Positions 27,849 through 38,029 are shown, numbered from the stretch's first letter. The stretch is DNA of 64,000 nucleotides from Paraburkholderia oxyphila NBRC 105797 (GCF_000685075.1 NZ_BAYD01000002.1:62001-126000); one strand, 5' to 3'. The notes: generated from the sequence alone by a model not told the origin. Translations and numbers: made by a program.

Positions 27849-29108
27849 ATGCCCCTATCTCCGTTGGAAAGCCGTTTGCGCTACGAATTTCGCAATGCGG
27901 AATTGTTGCGCCAGGCTTTGACCCACCGCAGTCACAGTGCCACGCATAACGAACGCCTCGAATTCCTCGGTGATTCGGTTCTGAATTGCGCGGTGGCGGC
28001 CCTATTGTTCCAACGTTTTAGCAAGCTGGACGAAGGCGACCTCTCGCGCGTGCGCGCGAATCTGGTCAAGCAGCAGTCGCTCTACGAGATCGCTCAGGCC
28101 CTCAATATCGCCGACGGCCTGCGGCTCGGCGAAGGCGAGTTGCGCAGCGGGGGCTTTCGGCGCCCGTCGATCCTCGCGGACGCGCTCGAAGCCATCTTCG
28201 GCGCAATCTTCCTCGACGGCGGCTTCGACGCCGCCCAGACGGTCATCAAGCGCCTCTACGTGCCGATCCTCGATCACATCGATCCGCGCACGCTCGGCAA
28301 GGATTCCAAGACGCTGCTGCAGGAGTACCTGCAGGGGCACAAGATCGCGTTGCCGACCTATACCGTCGTCGCCACGCATGGTGCGGCGCACAATCAGCAG
28401 TTCGAGGTCGAATGCACGGTGCCCAAGCTCGACGTGAAGGTGTCGGGTTCGGGGGCGAGCCGCCGCGCGGCCGAGCAGGCCGCCGCGAAGAAGGCGCTCG
28501 ACGAGGTGATGGCCGCCGCGCCCGCGCTGGTCGCCAAGCCGCGCCGCTCGAAGGGCGCACGCGCGCCCAAGACCGAGCCCGAGGTCGTGCCCGGCGTGAC
28601 GGGCGTGCAGGGCGCACTCGATCTGCGCACACCGGAACGTCGCGCGCGCGGCGAGCGTGCGGCGGCCACGAGTGCACACCATGCCGCTGTGGCAGGCGAT
28701 GAGGCTGCGGCCGCCACCGTACTGGCGGCGCCGCTCGCGGTGATCCGCGCGGCGCACGTGCAGGAGCGTGGCGTGGAGAAGGGTGGCGACAAAGCCCCGG
28801 AAAAGCCGGCTGAAAAAACCGAGCGCACCGCCGCGGAGAAGCACGCCGAAAAGCCTGCCGATAAATTCGACTCCGTGCCGTCCGCCGGGTCGATCGCGCC
28901 GCGTGTGGCGCGCGGCCGCGATCCACAGCAGAACGGCGGACAGCACGGTACGGCCAGTAATGGCGCAAGCGGCACAACCGGCGCGGCCGGCGCAGGCAAC
29001 GACGCGTCGCCGGGCGCGCTGTCCAGCACATCGTCCGGCTCCACCGCGGGCGCCAGCGCCGAAGCGGGCGCCGCGGTCCCCGTGCGCGCCGCCGACGCCG
29101 GCCACTGA
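27849..29108 (+). CDS. rnc: Ribonuclease III with long C-terminal extension
   Basis: A 419-residue protein. The double-strand-specific RNase core fills the first 230 residues: catalytic signature [12 protein letters not shown] at about 35-46, the second acidic cluster [15 protein letters not shown] near 115, then a dsRNA-binding domain (about 155-225, with [20 protein letters not shown] and [18 protein letters not shown]). The remaining 190 residues are Ala/Lys/Glu/Gly-rich and look disordered. E. coli RNase III is 226 residues, so the tail nearly doubles the protein. It processes rRNA precursors and structured mRNAs. First gene of rnc-era-recO. Confidence 0.96.
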   Translation: MPLSPLESRLRYEFRNAELLRQALTHRSHSATHNERLEFLGDSVLNCAVAALLFQRFSKLDEGDLSRVRANLVKQQSLYEIAQALNIADGLRLGEGELRSGGFRRPSILADALEAIFGAIFLDGGFDAAQTVIKRLYVPILDHIDPRTLGKDSKTLLQEYLQGHKIALPTYTVVATHGAAHNQQFEVECTVPKLDVKVSGSGASRRAAEQAAAKKALDEVMAAAPALVAKPRRSKGARAPKTEPEVVPGVTGVQGALDLRTPERRARGERAAATSAHHAAVAGDEAAAATVLAAPLAVIRAAHVQERGVEKGGDKAPEKPAEKTERTAAEKHAEKPADKFDSVPSAGSIAPRVARGRDPQQNGGQHGTASNGASGTTGAAGAGNDASPGALSSTSSGSTAGASAEAGAAVPVRAADAGH

Positions 29109-29169
29109 TTCAACCCGTGCGCGCGCCGTTTCAACCGTCCGCGCGCCGCTCTCATACTCCGGTCCGATC

Positions 29170-30075
29170 ATGAACGCTCCCACTTCCACTCCTGCCGGTT
29201 TTCGCTGCGGCATGGTCGCGATCGTCGGCCGTCCGAACGTCGGCAAATCCACGTTGATGAACGCGCTCGTCGGCCAGAAGATCAGCATCACGTCGCGCAA
29301 GGCGCAGACCACGCGCCATCGCATCACCGGCATCAACACGGTCGACGACGCGCAGTACATCTTCGTCGACACGCCCGGCTTCCAGACGCGCCACAGCACC
29401 GCGCTGAACCGCTCGCTGAACCGCGCCGTTACCTCGACACTGAGTTCCGTCGACGCCGTGCTGTTCGTGATCGAAGCCGGCAAGTTCGGTCCCGACGACC
29501 AGAAGGTGCTCGACCTGATTCCGCCGAACGCGCCCACGATCCTGATCGCGAACAAGATCGACCGCGTGACCGACAAGGCCACGCTCTATCCGTTCATCCA
29601 GGAAGTGCAGAAGCTGCGCGATTTCCGCGAGATCATTCCGCTCTCGGCCAAGGATCCCGACGACATCAAGCGCCTGCTCGCAACGCTCAAGCCGTATCTG
29701 CCCGAAGGCGAGCCGATCTACGGCGAAGACGACCTGACCGATCGCAGCGAGCGCTTTCTCGCCGCCGAGATCCTGCGCGAGAAGGTGTTCCGCTGGACCG
29801 GCGACGAGCTGCCGTACACGAGCACCGTGCTGATCGACAAGTTCGAGCAGGAAGGGCGCTTGCGCCGCATCTTCGCGACGATCCTCGTCGAGCGCGACAC
29901 CCAGAAGGCCATGGTGATCGGCCAGAAGGGCGCCAAGCTCAAGCAGATCAGCACCGACGCGCGCCTCGACATGGAAAAGCTGTTCGACGGTCCGGTCTAT
30001 CTCGAAACCTTCGTGAAGGTGAAGAGCGGCTGGGCCGACAACGAGGCCGGCCTGCGCGCTTACGGCTACGAGTGA
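29170..30075 (+). CDS. era: GTPase Era
   Basis: A 301-residue essential GTPase for 30S maturation. G1 [15 protein letters not shown]2/switch region [13 protein letters not shown]3 DTPGFQ and G4 NKIDRV occur in order; the C-terminal KH domain carries [13 protein letters not shown]. Start ATG at 29170 ([17 protein letters not shown]), although the frame is open across the end of rnc. Length equals the E. coli protein. Confidence 0.98.
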   Translation: MNAPTSTPAGFRCGMVAIVGRPNVGKSTLMNALVGQKISITSRKAQTTRHRITGINTVDDAQYIFVDTPGFQTRHSTALNRSLNRAVTSTLSSVDAVLFVIEAGKFGPDDQKVLDLIPPNAPTILIANKIDRVTDKATLYPFIQEVQKLRDFREIIPLSAKDPDDIKRLLATLKPYLPEGEPIYGEDDLTDRSERFLAAEILREKVFRWTGDELPYTSTVLIDKFEQEGRLRRIFATILVERDTQKAMVIGQKGAKLKQISTDARLDMEKLFDGPVYLETFVKVKSGWADNEAGLRAYGYE

Positions 30076-30093
30076 CCCGCTACGAGTGCCAGG

Positions 30094-31080
30094 ATGAGTG
30101 ACGGCGCAGCCGGAACCCTGAACGACGACCGGCCCGCGCCCGACGCGGGCATGAACGCCGACGACGCCGACTTCGAGGCGCCCGCCGGTGCTCGCTCGCG
30201 TGCCAAGGCTACGCCATCGCGCAGCCGGCGCGCGAAGTCCTCTGCGCCAGACAGCGATTTGACCGAAGGCGCCGACGCCACGCTCGAGCGCACCCCGACA
30301 TCGCACGCTCCGGGCAAGACCAGCGCGCGCTCGACACTGCCGCGCGCGCCGCGCAGCGCGACGCCCGACTATCGCGTCGCCGAGCAGCCCGCGTTCGTGC
30401 TGCACAGCTATCCCTGGCGCGAAACCAGCCTCATCATCGACGTGCTCACGCGCGATCACGGCCGCGTCGCGCTTGTCGCGAAGGGCGCCAAGCGTCCGCA
30501 CTCGGCGCTGCGCGGCGTGCTGCAGACCTTCCAGCCGCTCACGCTCTCGTGGACCGGCAAGGGCGAGGTGCGCACGCTCACCGGCGCCGAATGGGTAGGC
30601 GGCATGCTGCCGCTCACCGGTGACGCGCTCTTGTGCGGCTTCTACGTGAACGAGCTGCTCGTGAAGTTCTGCGCGCGCGAAGACCCGCATCCTCCACTGT
30701 TTCGCCACTACGTCGTGACGATGACGCGTCTCGCGCACGACGAGCCGCCCGTGCAGGTGCTGCGCTCGTTCGAGCGCGTGCTGCTGCGCGAAACCGGCTA
30801 CGCGCTCTCGCTCAACCGCACGGTGAACCGCAAGGCCGTGGTGCCCGAAGGGCGCTACGTGTTCGATCCCGAGCGCGGCGTGCGCGAGGCTTCCGACGAA
30901 TGGCCCTCGCAATGGCCCGTGCTTTCCGGCCAGACGTTGCTCGACATGGAGGAGGACGATTACCATCGACCCCAGACCGTCGCGCAGAGCAAGGCGCTGA
31001 TGCGTTTCCTGTTGCACACTTACCTTGGCGGCACGCCGCTTGCGACGCGCCAGATCCTGATCGACCTGCAGAATCTATGA
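30094..31080 (+). CDS. recO: DNA repair protein RecO, extended N-terminus
   Basis: A 328-residue protein that loads RecA onto SSB-coated DNA with RecR. The OB-fold core begins only at about residue 94 ([27 protein letters not shown]); the preceding 90 residues are Asp/Ala/Arg/Ser-rich and probably disordered. E. coli RecO is 242 residues. A start inside the frame near the core would remove the extension, but the ATG at 30094 has GCCAGG before it. The stop overlaps the pdxJ start (ATGA). Confidence 0.93.
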   Translation: MSDGAAGTLNDDRPAPDAGMNADDADFEAPAGARSRAKATPSRSRRAKSSAPDSDLTEGADATLERTPTSHAPGKTSARSTLPRAPRSATPDYRVAEQPAFVLHSYPWRETSLIIDVLTRDHGRVALVAKGAKRPHSALRGVLQTFQPLTLSWTGKGEVRTLTGAEWVGGMLPLTGDALLCGFYVNELLVKFCAREDPHPPLFRHYVVTMTRLAHDEPPVQVLRSFERVLLRETGYALSLNRTVNRKAVVPEGRYVFDPERGVREASDEWPSQWPVLSGQTLLDMEEDDYHRPQTVAQSKALMRFLLHTYLGGTPLATRQILIDLQNL

Positions 31081-31844
31081 GCTTCTTTCTCACTTCGCCT
31101 GACGTGATCGACCTCGGCGTCAACATCGACCACGTCGCCACGCTGCGCAACGCGCGCGGCACGGCCTACCCCGATCCAATCCGCGCAGCACTGCTCGCCG
31201 AAGAGCAGGGCGCCGACGTCATCACGCTGCACCTGCGCGAGGATCGCCGTCATATCGTCGACGCCGACGTGCGCAAGCTGCGCCCGCTGCTCAAGACGCG
31301 CATGAACCTCGAGTGCGCGGTCACGGCTGAAATGCTCGACATCGCGTGCGAGATCAAGCCGCAGGACGTCTGCCTCGTGCCCGAGAAGCGCGCGGAGCTG
31401 ACAACCGAAGGCGGTCTCGACGTGGCGGGGCAGTTCGACGCCGTCGCATCCGCTTGCCGGCAACTTGCCGATGCGGGCATCCGCGTGTCGCTGTTCATCG
31501 ACCCGGACGAGACGCAGATTCGCGCCGCGCACGAAACCGGCGCGCCCGTGATCGAACTGCATACGGGCCGCTATGCCGAAGCGCACGAGGCCGCCGGGCA
31601 GCAGCGCGAGTTCGAGCGCGTGGTGCTGGGCGTGAACTGCGGTATCGGCCTCGGGCTGAGGGTCAACGCGGGCCACGGGCTGCACTACACGAACGTGCAG
31701 CAGATCGCCGCGATCGACGGCATTCACGAGCTCAACATCGGCCACGCGATCGTCGCGCATGCGATCTTCGCGGGCTGGGAGAACGCGGTGCGCGAGATGA
31801 AGGCGATCATGGTCGCGTCGCGTCTCGCCGCGACGCGCGCGTGA
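31077..31844 (+). CDS. pdxJ: Pyridoxine 5'-phosphate synthase PdxJ
   Basis: A 255-residue TIM-barrel enzyme that condenses deoxyxylulose phosphate with aminoacetone phosphate to form pyridoxine phosphate. The signature [17 protein letters not shown] is at the N-terminus, with [17 protein letters not shown] nearly intact and [14 protein letters not shown] [10 protein letters not shown] late in the barrel. The ATG overlaps the recO stop by 4 bp. The recO-pdxJ-acpS order matches E. coli. Confidence 0.97.
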   Translation: MSFFLTSPDVIDLGVNIDHVATLRNARGTAYPDPIRAALLAEEQGADVITLHLREDRRHIVDADVRKLRPLLKTRMNLECAVTAEMLDIACEIKPQDVCLVPEKRAELTTEGGLDVAGQFDAVASACRQLADAGIRVSLFIDPDETQIRAAHETGAPVIELHTGRYAEAHEAAGQQREFERVVLGVNCGIGLGLRVNAGHGLHYTNVQQIAAIDGIHELNIGHAIVAHAIFAGWENAVREMKAIMVASRLAATRA

Positions 31845-31866
31845 CCCACCCGGCGACGAGGACTGC

Positions 31867-32274
31867 ATGGCGATCTACGGCATCGGTACCGACATGATCC
31901 AGGTGAGCCGCGTCGCGGCAGTCATGGAGCGCACCGGCGGCCGCTTTGCGGCGCGCGTGCTCGGCCCTGACGAGCTCGCGGTCTACGAAGCGCGCAAGGC
32001 GCGCTCCGAGAAGCGCGGGCTCGCCTACCTGTGCACGCGCTTTTCCGCGAAGGAAGCGTTCTCGAAGGCCATCGGCCTCGGCATCCGCATGCCGATGACC
32101 TGGCGTGCCGTGCAGACGCTCAACGCGCCCGGCGGCAAGCCGTACATGGTGGCTTCGGGCGAGCTCGCGCAATGGCTCGAGGCGCGCGGCATCACCACGC
32201 AAGTGTCGATCACCGACGAGCAGGACTATGCCGTCTCGTTCGTGATCGCCGAAACTGGCCAACCCACTCGCTGA
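31867..32274 (+). CDS. acpS: Holo-[acyl-carrier-protein] synthase AcpS
   Basis: A 135-residue phosphopantetheinyl transferase that activates AcpP (encoded at 18.1 kb). It starts [16 protein letters not shown] with the metal-binding D in GTDM; the second motif [15 protein letters not shown] supplies the catalytic Glu and Lys. Length is typical. It follows pdxJ by 22 nt. Confidence 0.97.
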   Translation: MAIYGIGTDMIQVSRVAAVMERTGGRFAARVLGPDELAVYEARKARSEKRGLAYLCTRFSAKEAFSKAIGLGIRMPMTWRAVQTLNAPGGKPYMVASGELAQWLEARGITTQVSITDEQDYAVSFVIAETGQPTR

Positions 32275-32352
32275 TTTCCATCCGGTCGCGCGCGGCAGAC
32301 GCTGCGCGCGGCGGCCGTTGCCTAAAATCAACATCCATTCAACGCCCGATCG

Positions 32353-33393
32353 ATGAAGAGAATTCCCGGACCGGTCATGCTCGACGTGGTCGGCACGACG
32401 CTCAACGACGACGACGTGCGCCGCCTCGCGCATCCCTCAACCGGTGGCGTGATCCTGTTCGCGCGTCACTACGAAAACCGCGCGCAGCTCGTCGCGCTCA
32501 CGGACGCCATCCGCGCGGTGCGCGAGGACCTGCTGATCGCCGTCGACCACGAAGGCGGCCGCGTGCAGCGCTTTCGGACCGATGGCTTCACGGTGCTGCC
32601 CGCGATGGGGCGCATCGGCGCGCTGTGGGACAAGGATGTGCTGCTTGCCACCAAGCTGGCCACGTCGGTCGGCTATATCCTCGCGAGCGAGCTGCGCGCG
32701 TGCGGCATCGACCTGAGCTTCACGCCCGTGCTCGATCTGGGCTACGGCCAGTCCAAGGTGGTGGGCGACCGCGCGTTCCATCGCGACCCGCGCGTCGTCA
32801 CGCTGCTCGCCAAGAGCCTGAACCACGGCCTCGCGCTTGCGGGCATGGCGAACTGCGGCAAGCATTTCCCGGGGCACGGCTTCGCGACGGCGGATTCGCA
32901 CGTCGCGGTGCCGGTGGACGAGCGTCCGCTCGAATCGATCCTCGGCGAGGACGCGCAGCCTTATGACTGGCTCGGCCTCTCGCTCACGGCGGCCATGCCG
33001 GGCCATGTGATCTATCCGAAGGTCGACGCGAAGCCGGCCGGCTTCTCGCGTATCTGGGTGCAGGAGATCTTGCGCGAGCGCTTGCGCTTCACGGGCGCCA
33101 TCTTCAGCGACGATCTCTCGATGGAGGCCGCGCGCCAGGGCGGCACGCTGACCGAGGGCGCGCGCGCGGCGCTCGAAGCGGGCTGCGACATGGTGCTGAT
33201 CTGCAACCAGCCGCACGAGGCGGAGAAGGTGCTCGACGCGCTGCGCACTGGAGAGCCTACGCGCGCCGCGCAGGCGTCGGCGAAGCGCATCAGGCGGCTG
33301 CGTCCGCGCGGCAAGGCGCTTAGCTGGGAAAAACTCGTGGCCGATCCCGCGTATCAGTCCGCACAGACGTTGATGCGTACCGTGCTTCCCTGA
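32353..33393 (+). CDS. nagZ: Beta-N-acetylhexosaminidase NagZ
   Basis: A 346-residue GH3 cytoplasmic enzyme that removes GlcNAc from anhydromuramyl-peptides during cell wall recycling. VDHEGGRVQRFR is at about 60-71; the GH3 NagZ signature KHFPGHGFATADSHVAVP contains the catalytic His of the His-Asp dyad; IFSDDLSMEAA carries the nucleophile Asp. By recycling it can influence AmpC-type beta-lactamase signals. A strong terminator follows the stop at 60 nt. Confidence 0.97.
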   Translation: MKRIPGPVMLDVVGTTLNDDDVRRLAHPSTGGVILFARHYENRAQLVALTDAIRAVREDLLIAVDHEGGRVQRFRTDGFTVLPAMGRIGALWDKDVLLATKLATSVGYILASELRACGIDLSFTPVLDLGYGQSKVVGDRAFHRDPRVVTLLAKSLNHGLALAGMANCGKHFPGHGFATADSHVAVPVDERPLESILGEDAQPYDWLGLSLTAAMPGHVIYPKVDAKPAGFSRIWVQEILRERLRFTGAIFSDDLSMEAARQGGTLTEGARAALEAGCDMVLICNQPHEAEKVLDALRTGEPTRAAQASAKRIRRLRPRGKALSWEKLVADPAYQSAQTLMRTVLP

Positions 33394-33451
33394 GCACCTG
33401 CGCGGCGCGTGTTACGTTACATCGCGTGCGCACATGGCCCAGGAAATCGTA

Positions 33452-33488
33452 ACGGCGGCCCTTCGAATTCGAAGGGCCGCCGTTTTTC
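33452..33488 (+). terminator. Terminator after nagZ, built on a perfect palindrome
   Basis: A 32-bp uninterrupted perfect palindrome, centre TTCGAATTCGAA with arms ACGGCGGCCC/GGGCCGCCGT, followed by TTTTT on the plus strand. The opposing regulator gene ends 26 bp further on and has no equivalent T-tract of its own. Confidence 0.85.
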
Positions 33489-33513
33489 TACGCGCAAAAG
33501 AGGGAGCGGGGCG

Positions 33514-34899
33514 TCAGTTCAGCCGCATCCGCTGGAGCTTGTTGTAGAGCGTCTTCGGACTGATGCCGAGCAGCGACGCCGCGCGATGGCGCGTGCCGCC
33601 CACGGCGTCGAGCGTGGCGCGGATCAGCATCTCCTCGACGTCGGCGAGCGGCGTGCCGACCGTGACCTGCACGCGGCCGCCGTTGACTTCGCGCGGCGCG
33701 ACGCCGCTGGTTTCCTCGCCCTGCAAGCTTTCGAGGATGTCGCCGGACGCGTGCCACGCGCGCTCCACGCGCTCGTGCAGCTCGCGCACGTTGCCGGGCC
33801 AGTCGTAGGCGAGGCACTCGCGCACGAACGACGGCGAGACGAGCCGCGTCGTGCCGGTGAGGCCGCGCGCGTGAGCCTCGAGATTGAGCTCGTCGACGCG
33901 TGCCGCGGCGAGCAGGGCCGCATCTTCTTCGCGTTCGCGCAGCGGCGGCAACTGGACCGACGCGGCGTCGAGGCGCATCCACAGGCCCTCATGCAGCATG
34001 CCTTGCCGGACCGCCTCGCGCGGCACGGCGCGCGTGGCCGCGACGAGACGGAAATCGGTGCCCACTTCGCTACTGCCGCCCACCCGCATGAAGGTCTGCG
34101 AGTCGAGCGCGCGCAGCAGCGCTTCCTGCTGGGGGCGCGGCAGTTCGGTGAGCTCGTCGACGAAGAGCGTGCCGCCGCTCGCCTGATCGACGAGGCCGGG
34201 CTCGCGCTGCTCCGCGCCGCTGAACGCACCGCGCTCGTGGCCGAAGAGCTGGCTTGCGATGGGCCGCCCGCTGGCGGCTTCGGCCGTGAGCGCGCGCACG
34301 TCGCAGACGACGAACGGCCCCTTGCGCCGGCGGCTCAGCTGATGCAGCGTGCGCGCCGCCACTTCCTTGCCGGTGCCGGCCTCGCCGTGCACGAGGATCG
34401 CCGATTCGGTGGGCGCGAGCTGCTCGAGTGCGTCATAGACGTGCTGGATCGCGTTGCTGCGGCCAACCATCGGGCCGAAGCGGCCGAGCTCGCGCAGCGT
34501 CGCGCGCAGCATGCGGACTTCCTCGGTGAGCTCGTAGGGGCGCGGAATGCGCGCGAGCAGGCTGCGCAGGCGCGGAATGTTGACGGGCTTGAGCAGGTAG
34601 TCCCAGATGCCATGGCGCAGGCCCTCGATCGCGCTCTCGACGGTCGCGTTGCCGGTCATCACGATCACGGGCAGTGCGCCTCCGGGCGGCTGGGCAGGCA
34701 GAAGGGGCAGCAACTCGAGGCCGCTGCCGTCGGGCAGGTTCAGGTCGACGAGCACGACGTCGGGAATGAAGCGCGTGAGTGCGGCCCGCGCGTCGGCCAG
34801 CGTGGCGGCCGTATCGACGGAAAAACCGTCGGCAGCCAGGATGGCCGAAAGGCCGGACAGGCTGTTGGGATCGTCTTCGACAATCAGGGCGTGTGGCAT
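33514..34899 (-). CDS. Sigma-54-dependent response regulator, NtrC family
   Basis: A 461-residue transcription activator. Receiver domain residues 1-120 with acidic pocket E8/D9/D10 and phosphoacceptor D52 (VLVDLNLPDGSG). Central AAA+ domain with Walker A GEAGTGKE, Walker B TLFVDEL and the sigma-54-contact loop as GAFSGA rather than GAFTGA. The C-terminal Fis-type helix-turn-helix ends in ASLLGISPKTLYNKLQRM. No histidine kinase gene is adjacent, so it is an orphan regulator; its targets are unknown. It is convergent with nagZ. Confidence 0.9.
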   Translation of the reverse strand: MPHALIVEDDPNSLSGLSAILAADGFSVDTAATLADARAALTRFIPDVVLVDLNLPDGSGLELLPLLPAQPPGGALPVIVMTGNATVESAIEGLRHGIWDYLLKPVNIPRLRSLLARIPRPYELTEEVRMLRATLRELGRFGPMVGRSNAIQHVYDALEQLAPTESAILVHGEAGTGKEVAARTLHQLSRRRKGPFVVCDVRALTAEAASGRPIASQLFGHERGAFSGAEQREPGLVDQASGGTLFVDELTELPRPQQEALLRALDSQTFMRVGGSSEVGTDFRLVAATRAVPREAVRQGMLHEGLWMRLDAASVQLPPLREREEDAALLAAARVDELNLEAHARGLTGTTRLVSPSFVRECLAYDWPGNVRELHERVERAWHASGDILESLQGEETSGVAPREVNGGRVQVTVGTPLADVEEMLIRATLDAVGGTRHRAASLLGISPKTLYNKLQRMRLN

Positions 34900-35334
34900 G
34901 GCTGAATGCGGCTTACGGATGAACGCAGGTGCGCCGGGCAGGCGCGCTCGCGTGCGCGCAGCCCGGGCGGCAGTCAGACCGGCCGGCAGGCGCGACGATG
35001 CGGCGCGCCGCGGCGCGGCACGATACGGAGGTTTTTACCGAGATCACCAGGGTGTCTCGAAGCATGTTATTCAGTTCCGGTCCTCCCAGATTGGCGGCTG
35101 GCGCACAGCGGTGCGTCGGGCTGTGCCGACTGCGATGCGGTGCGCGCGTGCGGGCGGCGCCCGCGGGGCATCTGCCCGTGCGGATCGTCCTTGCCCAACG
35201 TCACCGTCGCGCTGCGTCGCGTGCCGCGCGGGCTTGCTGCGCCGCGAAGCGTCACGCGCAAGCCGTACTACCCCCACCCTGCATGCAAGCGGCCTCGGTC
35301 AAGGGCGAAGCAAGCCGCGTCGTCAGCCAATCGG
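34900..35334. other. Intergenic region downstream of the CsbD-like gene
   Basis: About 435 bp between two minus-strand genes. It should contain the promoter of the NtrC-type regulator. I see no tRNA, no clear promoter hexamers and no convincing hairpin terminator; the open frames are Arg/Ala/Pro-rich noise. Confidence 0.5.
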
Positions 35335-35544
35335 TCAGTGGTGTGGCCCGTGTGTATCGAGCCAGCGCCGGACCTCACGCTCGGCCTCGTCACGCGTCTT
35401 GCCGTAACGCTCCTGGATCAAGCCGACGAGGCGTTCGGCGTGCCCTTCGACTTTCGCAAGCTCATCGTCCGTGAGCTTGCCCCAGGCCGTCCTGGCCTTG
35501 CCCAGCAACTGCTTCCACTTGCCTGCAGCGATGTCGTTATTCAT
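35335..35544 (-). CDS. CsbD-like general stress protein
   Basis: A 69-residue hydrophilic helical protein: MNNDIAAGKWKQLLGKARTA, then WGKLTDDELAKVEG, the standard CsbD pattern, then GLIQERYGKTRDEAEREVRR. Family members are induced by general stress or phosphate limitation; the molecular role is unknown. CAGGAGAG lies just before the ATG, giving good support for the start despite the small size. It stands alone. Confidence 0.9.
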   Translation of the reverse strand: MNNDIAAGKWKQLLGKARTAWGKLTDDELAKVEGHAERLVGLIQERYGKTRDEAEREVRRWLDTHGPHH

Positions 35545-35856
35545 CGTGTCTCTCCTGGTTCAGCGAAGAGCAATACTCGCGGGTTGCTCCATGGCGCGAT
35601 GTATCTCGAAATTGAACCAGCAGAAACCATGCCATGGGTGCTGTGCCTTACCGCCGCGAAGCGCGCCTGATTTGCGCACCTGAATAACCGGTAAGGATTT
35701 CCCATGGAGTCACAAACATACACGTTCGGGCATAAAAGAAAAAGCGCCCCGAAGGGCGCTTTCATTTTTGCATCCACCACGCATCGAGATGGCCTTGCGC
35801 GCGCTTGCAGATCGTTGCGGATGCACTCACGCGGCTGGCGCATGCAACCGAACGCG
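35545..35856. other. Intergenic region between efp and the CsbD-like gene
   Basis: About 310 bp. It contains the efp terminator (35736-35762); the part nearer 35545 must hold the CsbD-like gene's promoter, which is not obvious by eye. Confidence 0.5.
35736..35762 (-). terminator. Rho-independent terminator after efp
   Basis: On the minus strand AGCGCCC-TTCG-GGGCGCT followed by TTTTTCTTTT, about 95 nt beyond the efp stop. Confidence 0.88.
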
Positions 35857-36414
35857 TTACGCGCGGCTGCGGTACTCGTTCGTGCGCGTGTCGATTTCGA
35901 TCTTGTCGCCGATGTTGCAGAAGAGCGGCACTTGCAACTCGAAGCCCGTGTTCAGCTTGGCCTGCTTCATGACCTTGCCCGACGACGTGTCGCCCTTGAC
36001 AGCCGGTTCCGTGTAGATGATCTCGCGCACCAGCGTGGTCGGCAGTTCGACCGAGATGGCCTTCTCGTTGTAGAACACGACTTCGCACGGCATGCCGTCT
36101 TCGAGGTAGTTCAGGGCGTCGCCCATCATCTCGCCTTCGACTTCGAACTGGTTGTAGTCGGCGTCCATGAACACGTACATCGGGTCGGCGAAGTACGAGT
36201 AGGTCACTTCCTTGCGATCGAGCACGACGACGTCGAACTTGTCGTCAGCCTTGTACACGGTTTCCATGCCCGAACCGGTCAGCAGGTTCTTGAACTTCAT
36301 CTTCACGACGGCGGCGTTGCGGCCCGACTTGTTGTATTCGGCTTTCTGCACGACCATGGCGTCGTTGCCGATCATCACGACGTTGCCGACGCGGAGTTCC
36401 TGTGCGGTCTTCAT
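35857..36414 (-). CDS. efp: Elongation factor P, Arg32 (rhamnosylated) type
   Basis: A 185-residue factor that relieves ribosome stalling at polyproline. It has the three-domain EF-P layout beginning [20 protein letters not shown]. The tip loop is KSGRNAAV with arginine at position 32 instead of lysine 34-type lysylation, the form modified by EarP. The gene for EarP is immediately upstream on the same strand, which fits. ATG at 36414. A terminator follows. Confidence 0.97.
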   Translation of the reverse strand: MKTAQELRVGNVVMIGNDAMVVQKAEYNKSGRNAAVVKMKFKNLLTGSGMETVYKADDKFDVVVLDRKEVTYSYFADPMYVFMDADYNQFEVEGEMMGDALNYLEDGMPCEVVFYNEKAISVELPTTLVREIIYTEPAVKGDTSSGKVMKQAKLNTGFELQVPLFCNIGDKIEIDTRTNEYRSRA

Positions 36415-36554
36415 AAAAAACAGTCCTGTCCAGATATTAAATAGCTTCAAGTGTGCGCGACGGCAAACGTCGCAAGCGGGTCGGATGGTGTGTCCCCTTG
36501 ATGATCGGGGCACAGGAATCGAAGCGCTTGAGACGGCTGCCGTCGGGTAACCGC

Positions 36555-37832
36555 TTATTTTAACTGAGTTTTTGCGAATTCGGCTAGATTTCCGCCGAGA
36601 TCGCCGACATGCACCAGTTCGTCCGCCCAGGCCTGCGCCCGCGTCCTGAACGCGGGTAAATATTGGGCGAAATCGCGCCAGTCGGGCACGGGCCGAGGCG
36701 ACGCATCGTGGGGCTGGCCGGGCGCACCGTCGGGGCCGCCAGGCGTCGTTTGGGCGCCGTTGCCGTTCCATGCGTGCCAGAAACGCGCGAGCGCGTCGCG
36801 CGGTGCCTCGGCGAGCGTACGCGTGTAGTGCTCGAGCGCCGCGTCCAGCTTGGGCAGATGGGCGTCGTCCGCCTGCGGATAGATCTGCCAGACGAACGGC
36901 CGGGCCGCCCATTGCGCGCGGACGAACGAGTCTTCGCCGCGCACGAAGTTGAGGTCGCTTGCCCACAGCAGGGCGTCGTAGCCGCGCTGCTCCGTAAAGG
37001 CGAGGCCGTGCGCGCGCAGCGACCCGCGTTCGGCGCAAGCGTGGGCATCGAACGACGGGACGCCGAAAAAGCGCGCGAGCGCGCCGGAGATGCGGCCCTG
37101 CGGCACGAGCAGCACGATCGGCGTCGGGCTGTCGCGCCATTGCTCGAGCAGGGCGTCGACGGCGGGGTTCTCGTAAGCGAAGAGCGAGATCACCGTGGCA
37201 TCCGGACCCGGCGGCGGGCCCCCAGTCGCGCTTTGCCACCACGCCGCGCGCGCGGCGGCCGAGCGCTCGAACGCCTCGCGCGCGGCGTCCAGGTCGCGTT
37301 CCTTGAGCACGCCGCCCGTCCCCGGACCCAGGCCCGGGAAAAAGAAGTGCTTGAGCAGCGGGTAGCGCGGATGCGGCGAAGGGCGCAGATGGAAATCGGC
37401 AACCCAGTCCTCGGCGCTCAGATATTCGAGGTTCAGCCACACGGGCGTGCGCTCGCGCTGCGCCATCGCGCTCAGGTAGACGCCCGGCAGCTCGCAGGCG
37501 AACGCTTCGATCACCACATCGGCGATCTGGAGCGTCTCGCCCGCGTGCCCGGGCTCGTGCCAGTGTTCGACCACGACCCCTTCGACGCTTTGCGTGGCGC
37601 GTTCGAGGTCGAGCGCGGGGCAAAGCCGCTGGAAGGCGTGCAGGTCGTCGACGAAGAGACGCACCTCCCAGCCGTGCTCGTGCGCAAGCTGGCGCGCGAG
37701 GCGCCAGCACACGCCGATGTCGCCGAAGTTGTCGATCACGGCGCAGAAGATGTCGCAGGCGATGCGCGATTCGTCTGGGCTTGGCGTGGTGTCGCGTTTG
37801 CCGGTTGCTGCGGGACGTTTGCTGTCTGGCAT
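36555..37832 (-). CDS. earP: EF-P arginine rhamnosyltransferase EarP
   Basis: A 425-residue cytosolic GT-B glycosyltransferase that transfers rhamnose from dTDP-rhamnose to Arg32 of EF-P. The hallmark [19 protein letters not shown] (catalytic Asp residues) lies near residue 34, and the later [11 protein letters not shown] segment matches the nucleotide-sugar site of the family. The first 25 residues are a variable lead. It is 140 bp upstream of its substrate gene efp on the same strand. Known in Pseudomonas, Neisseria and beta-proteobacteria; absent from E. coli. Confidence 0.93.
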   Translation of the reverse strand: MPDSKRPAATGKRDTTPSPDESRIACDIFCAVIDNFGDIGVCWRLARQLAHEHGWEVRLFVDDLHAFQRLCPALDLERATQSVEGVVVEHWHEPGHAGETLQIADVVIEAFACELPGVYLSAMAQRERTPVWLNLEYLSAEDWVADFHLRPSPHPRYPLLKHFFFPGLGPGTGGVLKERDLDAAREAFERSAAARAAWWQSATGGPPPGPDATVISLFAYENPAVDALLEQWRDSPTPIVLLVPQGRISGALARFFGVPSFDAHACAERGSLRAHGLAFTEQRGYDALLWASDLNFVRGEDSFVRAQWAARPFVWQIYPQADDAHLPKLDAALEHYTRTLAEAPRDALARFWHAWNGNGAQTTPGGPDGAPGQPHDASPRPVPDWRDFAQYLPAFRTRAQAWADELVHVGDLGGNLAEFAKTQLK

Positions 37833-38029
37833 GGAGGGGAAAGGAGCGCAGGTGCGGGATCGTGAGAACAGCCATCAGGCCATCGTGCCGCGCGGCCCGC
37901 AGGCCATCCGGCCGATGCTCCAGCGGGTTCGGCCCCGCGCGGAATGATCTAAACTTGCGATTCTAAGACACCCGCACGGCGGCGTCGCGAGAGGCGGCGC
38001 GGCTTGCCACCCGACGCCCCCCAGACTGG

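Noticed and set aside
30064..30092. Direct duplication of GCTACGAGTG at the era stop
   Set aside because: Too short and single to call more than a chance or slippage duplication.
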